From positions 47,972 to 111,971 of the forward strand of contig CAZSDK010000014.1 of the NCBI GenBank assembly GCA_964605655.1: DNA of 64,000 nucleotides, read 5' to 3'. The notes under the pieces were generated by a model, which had not been told where the DNA came from, ran no database searches, and worked only from the letters and a program-made list of their open reading frames with translations. Positions 9,136 to 18,257 of the stretch are shown here, one piece after another. The DNA comes from JAKLIX01 sp964605655. GTDB lineage: Bacteria > Bacteroidota > Bacteroidia > Bacteroidales > CAIXZF01. The translations under genes and the position numbers were made by a program. Position 1 is the first letter of the stretch. Each line of letters begins with the position of its first letter.

Positions 9136-11198
9136 AGCTCATTCTTGCTGATCCTGATCCTCGCATCCACCGCGATCACCTGATCTCCTTTGCCGAGCAA
9201 TGGATTCAGGTCCATTTCGGCGATCTCGGGCGCGGCTTCGAGCAAGGCGGAGAGGCGAAGGATAACTTCTGCAAACTTTTCCTCATTCACTCCGGCCTGT
9301 CCTCTGACACCCTGTATGATCTTATAGCTCTTCAGCCTTCGTATCATGGAAAGGGCTTCCTCTTTGTTGACGGGCACCAGGCCTGCGTTGACATCCTTAA
9401 GGACTTCGATGAAGATCCCTCCCAGGCCGCAGAGGATCATGTGCCCGAATTTGGGTTCCTTCTTGGCACCGGCGAAAAGCTCTGTACCGGATAGCATGGG
9501 CTGGATCAGGATGGCCGTGGTGTCTTTGATCTGTATCATCCGGTCAAACTCTTTGCCCGCTTCTTCCTCTGAATTCACATTCAGGACGACACCACCGACA
9601 TCCGATTTATGTACAGGTCCCACTACTTTCATGACCACCGGGAACACCAGTTCTGAAGCGATCCGCATGGCTTCATTCCTGTTGTAGGCCACGCCTTCAC
9701 CTGCCCTGGGTATACCGGCGGCATCCAATAGTGCCTGTATCTTGTCCGGCGGCAGGTATCCATCCCCGGCATCCTGGATGATGGCCCGGATCGCATCCTG
9801 CCTGATGGAGAAAGGATATTCATACTTCTTGACAGGCCGGTTCACATTCATGGCCTTGCATAAGGCATCGCCGAATTCCACTTCATCGGGGAAGGTGATC
9901 CTGCCCAGGGACAAGAAATAATTGATCTCTTCTTTTACATTGATCACCGATGGTAGAATTGGAAAGATAGGTTTCCTGCAATTCCGCATCTTCTCATCCA
10001 GCATGGTATACACATCATAGACCTCCACCAGTCCCGGGCTTCCGAAAATGACGGCCATGGCATCGATCTCATCAAACTCCTGGTCGCAGTAGTCGATGAT
10101 CTTGCCCAGCTGTTCGGCATTGCCGGTAGCCAGGAAATCGATGGGGTTGGCCACGGAAGAACCTGGAAATAAATGAGTAAGCAGCTCTTTAGCCTTGGGA
10201 TTGTCGATATGAGGGACCTGCATCCCTCCATGAGAGAGGGCATCGGTGAGCATGACGGCAGGCCCTCCTGCGTGGGTGATGATGGCGATGTTCCTGCCTT
10301 TGGGTTCGGGATGCATGAATATGGAAGCGACCGTGGCGAGCTCGTCCCTGCCGTAACATCTCACAATGCCTGCTTTACGGAACAGAGCGTCAACGGCAAC
10401 ATCAGAGCTGGCCAGGGCTCCCGTGTGTGAGGAGGCAGCCCTGCTGCCGGCATCGGAACTCCCTGCCTTGATGGCCGCGATACGACATCCTTTCCTGATC
10501 AGGGAGGAAGCATGCCGGAATAGCTTATCCGGTTTGTTGACACTTTCAATATAAAGCAGTTTTACCTTGGAGGAAGTCTCAGGATCGTAACTCTCGTCAA
10601 GATATTCCAACACATCTTCCACCCCGATCTGAGCGCTGTTCCCCACAGAAAAGACATTGGAGAAGGTGAGCCCTTTCGGCATGGCGGCTTCCATGATGAA
10701 CACCGCGGTGGCCCCTGATCCGGAGATAAAATCACAGCCTTTGGGGTCCATCTTAGGAATGGGCGTGGTGAAAACCCCACTGTAGGTCTGGGTGATGATG
10801 CCAATGCAGTTGGGCCCGATGAGGCTGCCCTGCACTCTGTTCACCGACTCTACAATGTCATCTTCCAGGATGGCTCCTTCTTCACTTTCTTCACTGAAAC
10901 CTGCAGAAAGGATGATGAAAGCCTTTGTCCTTTTATAAGTGGCAAGAAACTCAATCGTGGCAGGACAGTGTTTGGCGGCTATGGCCAGGATGGCCAGATC
11001 AACATCGGGCAGGTCAGACGGATTGGGATAAGACGGTATGCCCTGTACTTCAGTCTCTTTCAGGTTGACCACCAGCAGTTCACCCTTGAAACCGCCGTCA
11101 ATGATGTTCTTCAGGATTTTACCACCCGGTTTGGTGGTGTCGTTCGAGCCACCCACTACAACAATACTTCGTGGATGTGTAAGGTGCTTGTTGATCAT
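9132..11198 (-). CDS. ADP-forming acyl-CoA (acetate-CoA) ligase, fused alpha-beta subunits
   Basis: This 688-residue protein has a CoA-binding Rossmann domain (residues ~6-130, with VVVGGSNDTTKPGG), a succinyl-CoA-ligase-like domain (~150-300) and a C-terminal ATP-grasp domain (~465-685, VVMKVVGPVHKSDVGGV). His258 in the SSHTGAL motif is the expected phospho-histidine. The family interconverts acyl-CoA and ADP with acid and ATP, so it can make ATP from acetyl-CoA or other acyl-CoAs in fermentation. There is no GNAT domain, which argues against a Pat-type protein acetyltransferase. It lies 55 bases downstream of the ABC-F gene on the same strand. The substrate acid is not determinable. Confidence 0.88.
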   Translation of the reverse strand: MINKHLTHPRSIVVVGGSNDTTKPGGKILKNIIDGGFKGELLVVNLKETEVQGIPSYPNPSDLPDVDLAILAIAAKHCPATIEFLATYKRTKAFIILSAGFSEESEEGAILEDDIVESVNRVQGSLIGPNCIGIITQTYSGVFTTPIPKMDPKGCDFISGSGATAVFIMEAAMPKGLTFSNVFSVGNSAQIGVEDVLEYLDESYDPETSSKVKLLYIESVNKPDKLFRHASSLIRKGCRIAAIKAGSSDAGSRAASSHTGALASSDVAVDALFRKAGIVRCYGRDELATVASIFMHPEPKGRNIAIITHAGGPAVMLTDALSHGGMQVPHIDNPKAKELLTHLFPGSSVANPIDFLATGNAEQLGKIIDYCDQEFDEIDAMAVIFGSPGLVEVYDVYTMLDEKMRNCRKPIFPILPSVINVKEEINYFLSLGRITFPDEVEFGDALCKAMNVNRPVKKYEYPFSIRQDAIRAIIQDAGDGYLPPDKIQALLDAAGIPRAGEGVAYNRNEAMRIASELVFPVVMKVVGPVHKSDVGGVVLNVNSEEEAGKEFDRMIQIKDTTAILIQPMLSGTELFAGAKKEPKFGHMILCGLGGIFIEVLKDVNAGLVPVNKEEALSMIRRLKSYKIIQGVRGQAGVNEEKFAEVILRLSALLEAAPEIAEMDLNPLLGKGDQVIAVDARIRISKNEL

Positions 11199-11253
11199 TC
11201 GTGCCGTTTTTCCAGTTTTGTTCGTTTTGTCCAGTACGTTGTACGAAAATATA

Positions 11254-13155
11254 TCATTTTTGTCCAGTATGCTGGTTTAATTCATCCAATTCAAGCCATC
11301 GGCTCATTTTTTCATCCAGCAGGGAGTCTATCTCGGCAAAGCGGTTGGACAGGCGGTTGATATCCTCATGGTGGATGTCTCCCTTGTTCAGTTTCTCAAG
11401 GATGGAAGCTTTCTCGGCCTCCATGGCCGTGATATCTGATTCCAGCTTCTCATATTCTTTCTGTTCCTTGTAGGTAAGGCCTTGCTTCGGCAGTTTGTGT
11501 TTCAGAGGCTCTGCTTTTGGCCGTTCCAGCGAAAGTTTCCGCTTCCGTGCCTGGTCCAGCTTGTCTTTCTGCCTGCGGTATTCGGAATAGCTCCCCCAAT
11601 AGTCTTTGATCTTGCCCTGGCCTTCAAAAATAAAAACGTGGTCAGATATCTTATCGATGAAAAACCGGTCGTGGCTCACGAACAGCACACAGCCTTCAAA
11701 ATTCCTGAGAAAATCCTCCAGAACATTGAGGGTGAAGATGTCCAGGTCATTGGTAGGCTCGTCAAGCAAGAGGAAATTCGGGTTCCGGATGAGGGTCATG
11801 AGGAGATAGAGCTTTCTTCTTTCTCCGCCGCTGAGGTTATAAAAATAATTGTACTGGGTATCATAGTTGAACCCGAAGTGAAATAGGAATTGGGAGGCCG
11901 ACATGTCACGGCCTTTACCCAAGGGGATCACCTCGGCTACTTCTTTGACGATCTCGATGATCCTTTTATCGGCGGAAGGCTGCATCCCTTCCTGGGAGTA
12001 ATACCCAAAGGTCACCGACTGTCCTTTCACGATCCTTCCCCTGTCTGGCAGTATCTTTTCAGCCAGGATATCGAGAAGGGTGGTTTTGCCAGCACCGTTT
12101 CTTCCAACGATCCCTGCTTTTTCTTCTTTCTTAAAGGTGTGTGAAAAATCCTTCAGCAGGACCAGATTTCCATAGGCCTTATCGATATTGTTGATTTCCA
12201 GGATCTTTTTGCCAACCCTCTCCGCCTTCACGTGGAGGCTGGCCGGTTTTTTAGCAGCCCTCTTTGAGATCTTTTCCTCGAGTTCATAGAAGGCACCGAT
12301 GCGGGCCCTGGCTTTGGTCGTACGTGCCTGGGGAGAACGGTGGATCCATTCCAGTTCACGGTAATACAGGTTCCGGTTTTTTTCCAGTTCCGCCGACTCA
12401 TTGTATTCTCTTTCCGCTTTTTTCTCCAGGTAATAGGCATAATTTCCCTGGTAGCGGTAAAGATTCCCGTTTTCCAGTTCCAGGATGGTGTCGCAGACAG
12501 TATCCAGGAAGTACCGGTCATGCGTGACCAGCAGCAAGCTTAGTTTTTCTTTCGAGAGATAGTTTTCCAGCCATTCGATCATTTCGATGTCGAGGTGGTT
12601 GGTCGGCTCGTCCAGGATGAGCAGGTCGGTTTCCTCCACCAGCACCTTGGCCATGGCCAGTTTCTTCTTTTGACCGCCCGACAGCGTCCCCACCTTCTGG
12701 TCCAGCTGGTGGATGTCAAACCTGCCCAGGATCTCCCTGACCTTGGACTCATAGTCCCAGGCGTTGAGCCGGTCCATGACGGACATCGCTTCCTCAAAGT
12801 CCTTATGGTTCCGGGGGGAATCTTCCCGGTTCAGCTCGAACAAAGCAAATTCATAAGTTTTTATGGCCTTCAGGTGCTCATTTTTCGAGTCGAATAGCAC
12901 TTCCAGCACACTCAGGTGGTCCTCAAAGGAAGGATTCTGATGGAGGTAACCCACCCTGAGGTCGTTCCTGAAGGTGACCTTTCCCTCATCCGGCTGGTCT
13001 TCCCCGTTGATGATGTTGAGCAAGCTGCTTTTGCCGGCCCCGTTGCGGGCGATGAGGGCCACCTTTTGTCCCAGGTCGATCCCGAAGGTAATATGCTGAA
13101 ATAGTGTTCTTTCCCCGAACGACTTGGATACATTTTCCGCCAAAAGGACATTCAT
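11254..13155 (-). CDS. uup: ABC-F family ATPase, Uup-like
   Basis: The protein has 633 residues with two ABC cassettes and no membrane segments, as in ABC-F proteins that act on ribosomes. The first Walker A is GRNGAGKSS-like (ARNGAGKSSLL, residues ~36-46) with signature LSGGQKKK and Walker B LLILDEPTNHLD. The second has GRNGAGKTT, LSGGERRK and LLLDEPTNDLD. Between them is the linker helix region, and a basic coiled-coil C-terminal domain (from about residue 530, rich in Lys/Glu) is typical of Uup, which can bind DNA or ribosomes. The start follows from alignment to MNVLLAENVSKSFGE. ADP-forming ligase follows on the same strand. Confidence 0.92.
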   Translation of the reverse strand: MNVLLAENVSKSFGERTLFQHITFGIDLGQKVALIARNGAGKSSLLNIINGEDQPDEGKVTFRNDLRVGYLHQNPSFEDHLSVLEVLFDSKNEHLKAIKTYEFALFELNREDSPRNHKDFEEAMSVMDRLNAWDYESKVREILGRFDIHQLDQKVGTLSGGQKKKLAMAKVLVEETDLLILDEPTNHLDIEMIEWLENYLSKEKLSLLLVTHDRYFLDTVCDTILELENGNLYRYQGNYAYYLEKKAEREYNESAELEKNRNLYYRELEWIHRSPQARTTKARARIGAFYELEEKISKRAAKKPASLHVKAERVGKKILEINNIDKAYGNLVLLKDFSHTFKKEEKAGIVGRNGAGKTTLLDILAEKILPDRGRIVKGQSVTFGYYSQEGMQPSADKRIIEIVKEVAEVIPLGKGRDMSASQFLFHFGFNYDTQYNYFYNLSGGERRKLYLLMTLIRNPNFLLLDEPTNDLDIFTLNVLEDFLRNFEGCVLFVSHDRFFIDKISDHVFIFEGQGKIKDYWGSYSEYRRQKDKLDQARKRKLSLERPKAEPLKHKLPKQGLTYKEQKEYEKLESDITAMEAEKASILEKLNKGDIHHEDINRLSNRFAEIDSLLDEKMSRWLELDELNQHTGQK

Positions 13156-13338
13156 GGGGCAAAGATAGGGGAATAGGGGGTAATTGGAACATAGGGACTT
13201 ATTTCATGGTGACATTAATCGTTCCGATAATTTAAACATACTCAGGAATTAATGTTTTATAAGCGAAAATTGAGCATCCATACAATTGAAGGGCATTTTT
13301 GTTGATCGGTTAATTCTATGCACTATAATTACAATCTC

Positions 13339-13368
13339 TTGTATTTTATAACGTATACATTAACTTTA
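13339..13368 (+). promoter_or_regulatory. Candidate promoter of the 13381 gene
   Basis: TTG, 19 bases, then TAACTTTA, which is a one-mismatch TAnnTTTG box. The start codon follows after only 12 bases, so the leader would be very short. The 225-base region 13156-13380 shows nothing else. Confidence 0.35.
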
Positions 13369-13380
13369 ATAATTGAACTT

Positions 13381-14514
13381 ATGAAAGCAACTGTACAAAA
13401 ATGCCGGGTTTATTTAATGGTGACCATCAGCCTTACTTTATTAAATCTGATGACAGTTCATGCCCAGGTGATTAATTATGTGGTTACTGACGATGTCGTG
13501 GATATTTCAGTGGATGGTTGTGTCTTTACTAACGATCCTGCGGGGCCCAATTATGTTGATCCTTTGCCCGGGGCATTGATCTATTACATCTCCAATGAGC
13601 AGGATGGAAGCGCGGCCAAAGCCTTTGTCGCCAATGGAACCAATGTATTTAATTCTGTTCCTCAGACCTTTGCATACGATAATTCTGGCTCCAACATTAT
13701 ATATCTGACTACCCTGGCTTTTGATACGGTGTATCTTCCCCCGAATTTTTACACCCCCTGTGGGCATTACAACATAACTATTAATGGTCAGACTGTCACC
13801 CTCGATTCTGTCCATATCCGTAACTTCAATAAAGGTACTATTAAACGGGCCATGCAAATCCCTTATTCAGGAAACACTGTTGATATTGAGGTTTCAGGAT
13901 GCATTTACAAGCTGGATCCTGCTGGTCAGAATTATGATGATCCTTTACCTGGATTGGTCGTTTGCGGGATATCTGATGGTCAGGATGGTAGTCAGAGTTT
14001 TGCAAAGGTATTAGAAGGAACACATCAATGGAAGACTCAGCCTGATACATTTTCTTTTGTTCCCAGTTCATCCAATGGTACTTTGTTTGTATTCCCACTT
14101 GATGATACTTGCACTACTGCCGCTAACCCTTATTGCGGTTATTATTCGATAATTGTCAACAATCAAGTGTACGAGATTTTTCCTCAAAGAATAATTCACT
14201 TGCTGTGCGATACATGTGATCCATTTTTTCTTGGGATTAATTCATATGTTCCAGATAGTGTCAATGTGTTGGTTTATCCGAATCCGGCAAAAAATTCCAT
14301 TACTGTCTCCATGAATAATGTCCAAACAGGAATATTCAACCTGTCAATCTGCGATCATACTGGTAAAATAGTATCTAGATCAACAAGATACATTAATAAT
14401 AAAGGAGGTTTTACCTTTGATGAGAATGTTTCATCTCTTGTTAATGGAATCTATTACCTAAGATATGAATCAGAACAATATGTTGGTAGCATAAGATTCT
14501 GTGTTTCAAAGTGA
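13381..14514 (+). CDS. T9SS-sorted secreted protein with a duplicated unknown domain
   Basis: This 377-residue protein starts at MKATVQK, whose signal peptide ends near VHAQ. Two tandem copies of a domain of roughly 120 residues follow. Each begins with DI(S/E)V(D/S)GC, then DPAGxNYxDPLPG, an (S/N)xxQDGS stretch, and later a CGxYxI(T/I)xN motif. I do not recognise the domain. The C-terminal ~80 residues are a type A T9SS sorting domain (VYPNPAKNSITV, GKIVS, NGIYYLRY). The product is therefore expected to cross the outer membrane and be released or anchored to the surface. An upstream in-frame Met (13318) would place a long hydrophobic stretch before the signal and is less likely. Confidence 0.8.
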   Translation: MKATVQKCRVYLMVTISLTLLNLMTVHAQVINYVVTDDVVDISVDGCVFTNDPAGPNYVDPLPGALIYYISNEQDGSAAKAFVANGTNVFNSVPQTFAYDNSGSNIIYLTTLAFDTVYLPPNFYTPCGHYNITINGQTVTLDSVHIRNFNKGTIKRAMQIPYSGNTVDIEVSGCIYKLDPAGQNYDDPLPGLVVCGISDGQDGSQSFAKVLEGTHQWKTQPDTFSFVPSSSNGTLFVFPLDDTCTTAANPYCGYYSIIVNNQVYEIFPQRIIHLLCDTCDPFFLGINSYVPDSVNVLVYPNPAKNSITVSMNNVQTGIFNLSICDHTGKIVSRSTRYINNKGGFTFDENVSSLVNGIYYLRYESEQYVGSIRFCVSK

Positions 14515-14720
14515 TAAATCAATATAGATCACTACAACCTTTGTGTGAATACTCATTTATGGGCGTTCTCCAAGCACTCGACATCATTTACAGCCATCTG
14601 GGGTTTTGAAAGGTCTAAAGCCTCTGTTTAGGGGTGCATCCTCTGAGAAGAAAAATGGTTATTCTGTCCGTTGCCTCATGAACGATTAACCAACAAAGAA
14701 ACACTTTTTGGATTTTTGTG

Positions 14721-15467
14721 TCAATCCTTTATTTTGTTGATACTCACTCCTGACATTTTTAATCCAATCTCCTCCTCATCTTTTCTGAGATAACACAACT
14801 TTTTGTTTATCAGTATTTTATCAAGATAGCGCTTGTTCACAGCATACGACCTGCTGATCCTCATAAACCGGTCTTGCGGGAGCATCTCCAGGGTCTTCCG
14901 TAGGTTATAAGATACCATCAATTGTTTCTTCCCTGAAAAGTGCAGGATGGAATAGTTCAGATCGGCTTCAACATACAGGATATCAACCGGATCAATGAAG
15001 AATATACCAGTCCTGGTATGAAAACAGACTTTTTGGGGTGAGGTCAGCTCTTTAAGGAGAGAAGTAGGCCCGGAGTCGGTCTTGTTGATGGGATGCTCTG
15101 TTAGAAACCGGTCAAGGGTCTGATGTAATTCTCTTTTATCAATGGGTTTTAACAGATAATCAAAAGCCGCTTGTTTGATGGCTTTCAACACGTACTCGTC
15201 ATGACCCGTCGTGAAAATGATGGCAGGCTTGATGTGCTGCCTGGCCAGGTCTTCTAACAGTTCAAAAGCATTTTTGCCTGGCAGTTCAATGTCAAGCATC
15301 AGAATATCAGGTTTCAAGGTCTGGATCTTCTTCAAGGCATCCAGCGCATCATAAGCTACGCCGGCCACTTTGAATTCCTGTCGTTCTGCCAGCATAATCT
15401 CCAGAGCCCCGGCTGCCTGGATATCATCTTCAACTATGAGGACGATGTTTTCTTTTTTATAGCTCAT
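14721..15467 (-). CDS. LytTR-family response regulator
   Basis: This 248-residue protein has a receiver domain at residues ~7-125, with acidic pair EDD at 13-15, phospho-acceptor Asp59 in LMLDIELPG and the conserved Lys in YLLKPID. A LytTR DNA-binding domain occupies the last ~100 residues (FIDPVDILYVEADLNYS, LPQDRFMRISRSYAVN). I chose the Met of MSYKKEN because the receiver starts right after it. It lies 75 bases downstream of a sensor kinase of the matching His_kinase family, so the two are very probably a two-component pair. The target genes are unknown. Confidence 0.92.
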   Translation of the reverse strand: MSYKKENIVLIVEDDIQAAGALEIMLAERQEFKVAGVAYDALDALKKIQTLKPDILMLDIELPGKNAFELLEDLARQHIKPAIIFTTGHDEYVLKAIKQAAFDYLLKPIDKRELHQTLDRFLTEHPINKTDSGPTSLLKELTSPQKVCFHTRTGIFFIDPVDILYVEADLNYSILHFSGKKQLMVSYNLRKTLEMLPQDRFMRISRSYAVNKRYLDKILINKKLCYLRKDEEEIGLKMSGVSINKIKD

Positions 15468-15542
15468 AAAGTGATACGATTTTTGAGTTCGCAACGACTA
15501 ATGGTTGCCTAATGTCCGTCAATAGTCGTTCCTCATTTCAGG

Positions 15543-17627
15543 TTATACCCATGTATATTGATAATCCAACGGAATACTCAACGCTACCAAAGTGCCTTTT
15601 AAATCTTTCCCGTTGCTTATTATTAAATGGATGTGATTTCTGTTCTGGCTGTTTAGAAGTTGTATCATTTCACGGGTGATCATCAGTCCTTTACCTGTTG
15701 AGACGATTTGGTTTACCGGTCCGTCTTTTCTTCCAACCCCATCATCGGCAATCGTGAAAAGGATGTCTTTCCCCTCCCTGGTGGCCGTAATGATAATCTT
15801 TCCAGGGCGTTCCAGGGGTTTAAGCCCATGCTTAACTGCGTTTTCCACAAAAGTATGCAGGATCATTTTGGGTATCCTCATTTGCAAATCAATTTCCGTA
15901 TCGATCTCTTTTTCAACCACAAAGGGATAGACCATGGTTTCTTGCTGAATCTCTAGGTAACGGTCCAGGAATTTTAGTTCATCTTCCAGTGTATGTGTAA
16001 TCTCTCCGGCTGACTTAAGAGAAGACCGGATCATGTGCGAGAAGTTGATGATCAGGTCATAGGCTTTTTCGCGCTTTCCGTTCAATACCACTGAACCGAT
16101 GGTATTCATTACATTGAAAGTGAAATGAGGATCCAGTTGATTCATGGAGGCCCTGATCTGTAGCTCCCGAATACTATTCTCAGTACGTATCTTTTTTCTG
16201 ATCTGTCGTGCAGTGACCATCTGGATCATAAGGACAAAACCTGCAGACAGCAGGAATATTATCGCCTGGAACGGTAAACGCATCCATGACCACTGATTCC
16301 TTGCATATTCAATTTCATAAAGATGATTCTCTGAATTCAGGTAAAAGCGAAAGGGCTGGCTTTTTTCCCCACTTGTCGATAACAGGTAAGTTGGTCCCAG
16401 GGTGAAAGGCAGTTTCAGTGGTGTGCAATTTTTCAGATCACTAGTAACAAAGTAGATCTTTTGAAGGCCTGGCGCTATGAAGATCAGATCGTTCTGCCTG
16501 TCACCATTGGCATCAACGATACCAGCTAATTCATGTATTCCTCCGTTGATTTGCATTTGGGAGATGGTGTCTGCTTTGGGATTTATTCGTGAAATCACAC
16601 CACCATGGTTTAATAAGTAAAGCAGTGTATCATCATCCTGGTATGAAACCACCAGGAAAGGATCGAGCGACGAATGTGGTTCCTGAAGTATTTTATGAAA
16701 TAGTGGTTTCCCTTTGGAGTCAAACAGGGTGAGTGAATGAGGAGCGCTAGTGGTTCCGTAATTCATCAGCAGACACAGGAAATTCAATTTCCCATTAACG
16801 ATGACAGGAACGCCGGTAAGTAGAGAATAGGTTACAGGAAATTCAATAGGTGGAAAAAGAAAACTGAGATCCGGTTTTAGTACCTGAAGCCAGGTACTAC
16901 TGTCGGAATAGGGTACTTCCCAGGTGAGACTATTTGATACGGCAGCGGTGGAGAGAATGAATAAAGTAGGATAATCTTGGTGGTGAGTCCTCTGCATGTC
17001 AACAATTGCAGCTGCACTTGTCGGGGACCTTATAAGCATCCTGGTTTCAGGATCATAAATAAATACAGCCCTTGGCTCCAGGCACCAACCGGTATTGATG
17101 GCAAAAATGAATTCTTCTTTACCATCACAGTCGATATCCTCTACAAATCCTTTAACCATAACACAGTCATAATCTGAATTGTACCGGCAAAGCTTTGTAA
17201 TAAACAATTTTGAAATGCATAGACCGTCATTTTTCATGGGTTCCCGTACCCATAAAAAAGCAGAGTCATGGAGGCGTGTGATGGTGAATATCTCCCGGTA
17301 GCCATTATGGTCATAATCCCCGGTCACCAACCAATGCCTGTCTTTGAGGAATTTCCCTTCCAGGTCGATCTCAGGCAGGGACTTGGTACCCTGTTGGATC
17401 ATGATCACGGCCCGGTCACCCTGGTGGTGCATAGGCATTATCTTTTCAGAGATGCCGTCTCCGTTCAGGTCATCATATATCACCCTTCTGTCATCGGAAT
17501 AGGACTCGGTCGAAAGGACTTTTACCGTGTACCTGGGAAATAATGGAGGTAGCAGTATGAGAATCAGCGTCCCCAACAAGGAACCCATGACCAGGGGAAG
17601 CAGCACTTTTCTTCTCAGTAATCTCAA
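15543..17627 (-). CDS. Sensor histidine kinase with extracytoplasmic propeller-like sensor
   Basis: The 694-residue protein has a membrane helix at residues ~9-31, a large extracytoplasmic region (~35-445), a second helix (~447-470) and a LytS-type His_kinase/HATPase module. The sensor carries several FG-GAP/VCBS-like Asp-rich turns (DLNGDGISE, DYDHNGYRE, DIDCDGKEE, DANGDRQND), suggesting a calcium-binding beta-propeller. The phospho-acceptor is His501 in LDPHFTFNVMNTI, a variant of the usual NPHFLFNxLN. The ATPase has ENAVKHG and DDGVGR. The LytTR regulator follows, and an outer-membrane protein and a WG-repeat lipoprotein precede on the same strand. Confidence 0.88.
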   Translation of the reverse strand: MRLLRRKVLLPLVMGSLLGTLILILLPPLFPRYTVKVLSTESYSDDRRVIYDDLNGDGISEKIMPMHHQGDRAVIMIQQGTKSLPEIDLEGKFLKDRHWLVTGDYDHNGYREIFTITRLHDSAFLWVREPMKNDGLCISKLFITKLCRYNSDYDCVMVKGFVEDIDCDGKEEFIFAINTGWCLEPRAVFIYDPETRMLIRSPTSAAAIVDMQRTHHQDYPTLFILSTAAVSNSLTWEVPYSDSSTWLQVLKPDLSFLFPPIEFPVTYSLLTGVPVIVNGKLNFLCLLMNYGTTSAPHSLTLFDSKGKPLFHKILQEPHSSLDPFLVVSYQDDDTLLYLLNHGGVISRINPKADTISQMQINGGIHELAGIVDANGDRQNDLIFIAPGLQKIYFVTSDLKNCTPLKLPFTLGPTYLLSTSGEKSQPFRFYLNSENHLYEIEYARNQWSWMRLPFQAIIFLLSAGFVLMIQMVTARQIRKKIRTENSIRELQIRASMNQLDPHFTFNVMNTIGSVVLNGKREKAYDLIINFSHMIRSSLKSAGEITHTLEDELKFLDRYLEIQQETMVYPFVVEKEIDTEIDLQMRIPKMILHTFVENAVKHGLKPLERPGKIIITATREGKDILFTIADDGVGRKDGPVNQIVSTGKGLMITREMIQLLNSQNRNHIHLIISNGKDLKGTLVALSIPLDYQYTWV

Positions 17628-17671
17628 AGAGTCACAGTAATGGTTAAAGCTAATTAAAATTCAATTGTTTT

Positions 17672-18232
17672 CTACATCTTCAGCGACAGCCCGACATTCA
17701 GCCAGGCAATACCATAACCCAGTTCCATCATCACTCCCAGGTCGGGCGAAACCTGGTAACGGCCACCAACATACCACGACCAGAGCAGGGAATTCCCCTT
17801 GGCGGTGTTGGCGCCGTGAAAGTCACCGAATTCCCTTGTGAAAACGAGATTGTAACCCATTAATACGCCTGCATAGGTATCGAAATGCTCATCCAAAGGA
17901 TAGTGAAAGATCCCCCTCGGACCGAAAATGACATTGCTGTAGTTCCAACCCCATTCGTATCCCTGCCACTTCTCAGCATATTTATACCTGGCAAAGCCCA
18001 GGTATCCTCCCACGCCAATAGAGCCTTTATCAAGAACCTTGTCCTCAATGATGTACTCTCCTGATACAGAGATGGGTGGTAGTAAATTGTCCCAGTATTT
18101 CCCATTATACAGGGTAGCTCCAATCCCGAATCCCAGGTTGAAAATTTTACTTCCTTTTCCAGGAGCCTGAGCAACAAGTTGCACACTTGTCAGCATCAAA
18201 CATACAATAACGAGCCATCGTATGGTTTTCAT
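17672..18232 (-). CDS. Small outer-membrane beta-barrel-like protein
   Basis: This 186-residue protein has a clear signal peptide (MKTIRWLVIVCLMLTSVQLVAQ). It continues as alternating hydrophobic/polar strands rich in Gly, Tyr and Trp (FGIGATLYNGKYW, GVGGYLGFARYKYA, LWSWYVGGRYQVS) and ends in LNVGLSLKM. This pattern fits an eight-stranded OmpX/OMP_b-brl type barrel. It lies 25 bases after the WG-repeat gene and 44 bases before the histidine kinase, in the same direction. Its partner or ligand cannot be inferred from sequence. Confidence 0.7.
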   Translation of the reverse strand: MKTIRWLVIVCLMLTSVQLVAQAPGKGSKIFNLGFGIGATLYNGKYWDNLLPPISVSGEYIIEDKVLDKGSIGVGGYLGFARYKYAEKWQGYEWGWNYSNVIFGPRGIFHYPLDEHFDTYAGVLMGYNLVFTREFGDFHGANTAKGNSLLWSWYVGGRYQVSPDLGVMMELGYGIAWLNVGLSLKM

Positions 18233-18257
18233 TCTGCGTGGTATTCAATGAATCGTT

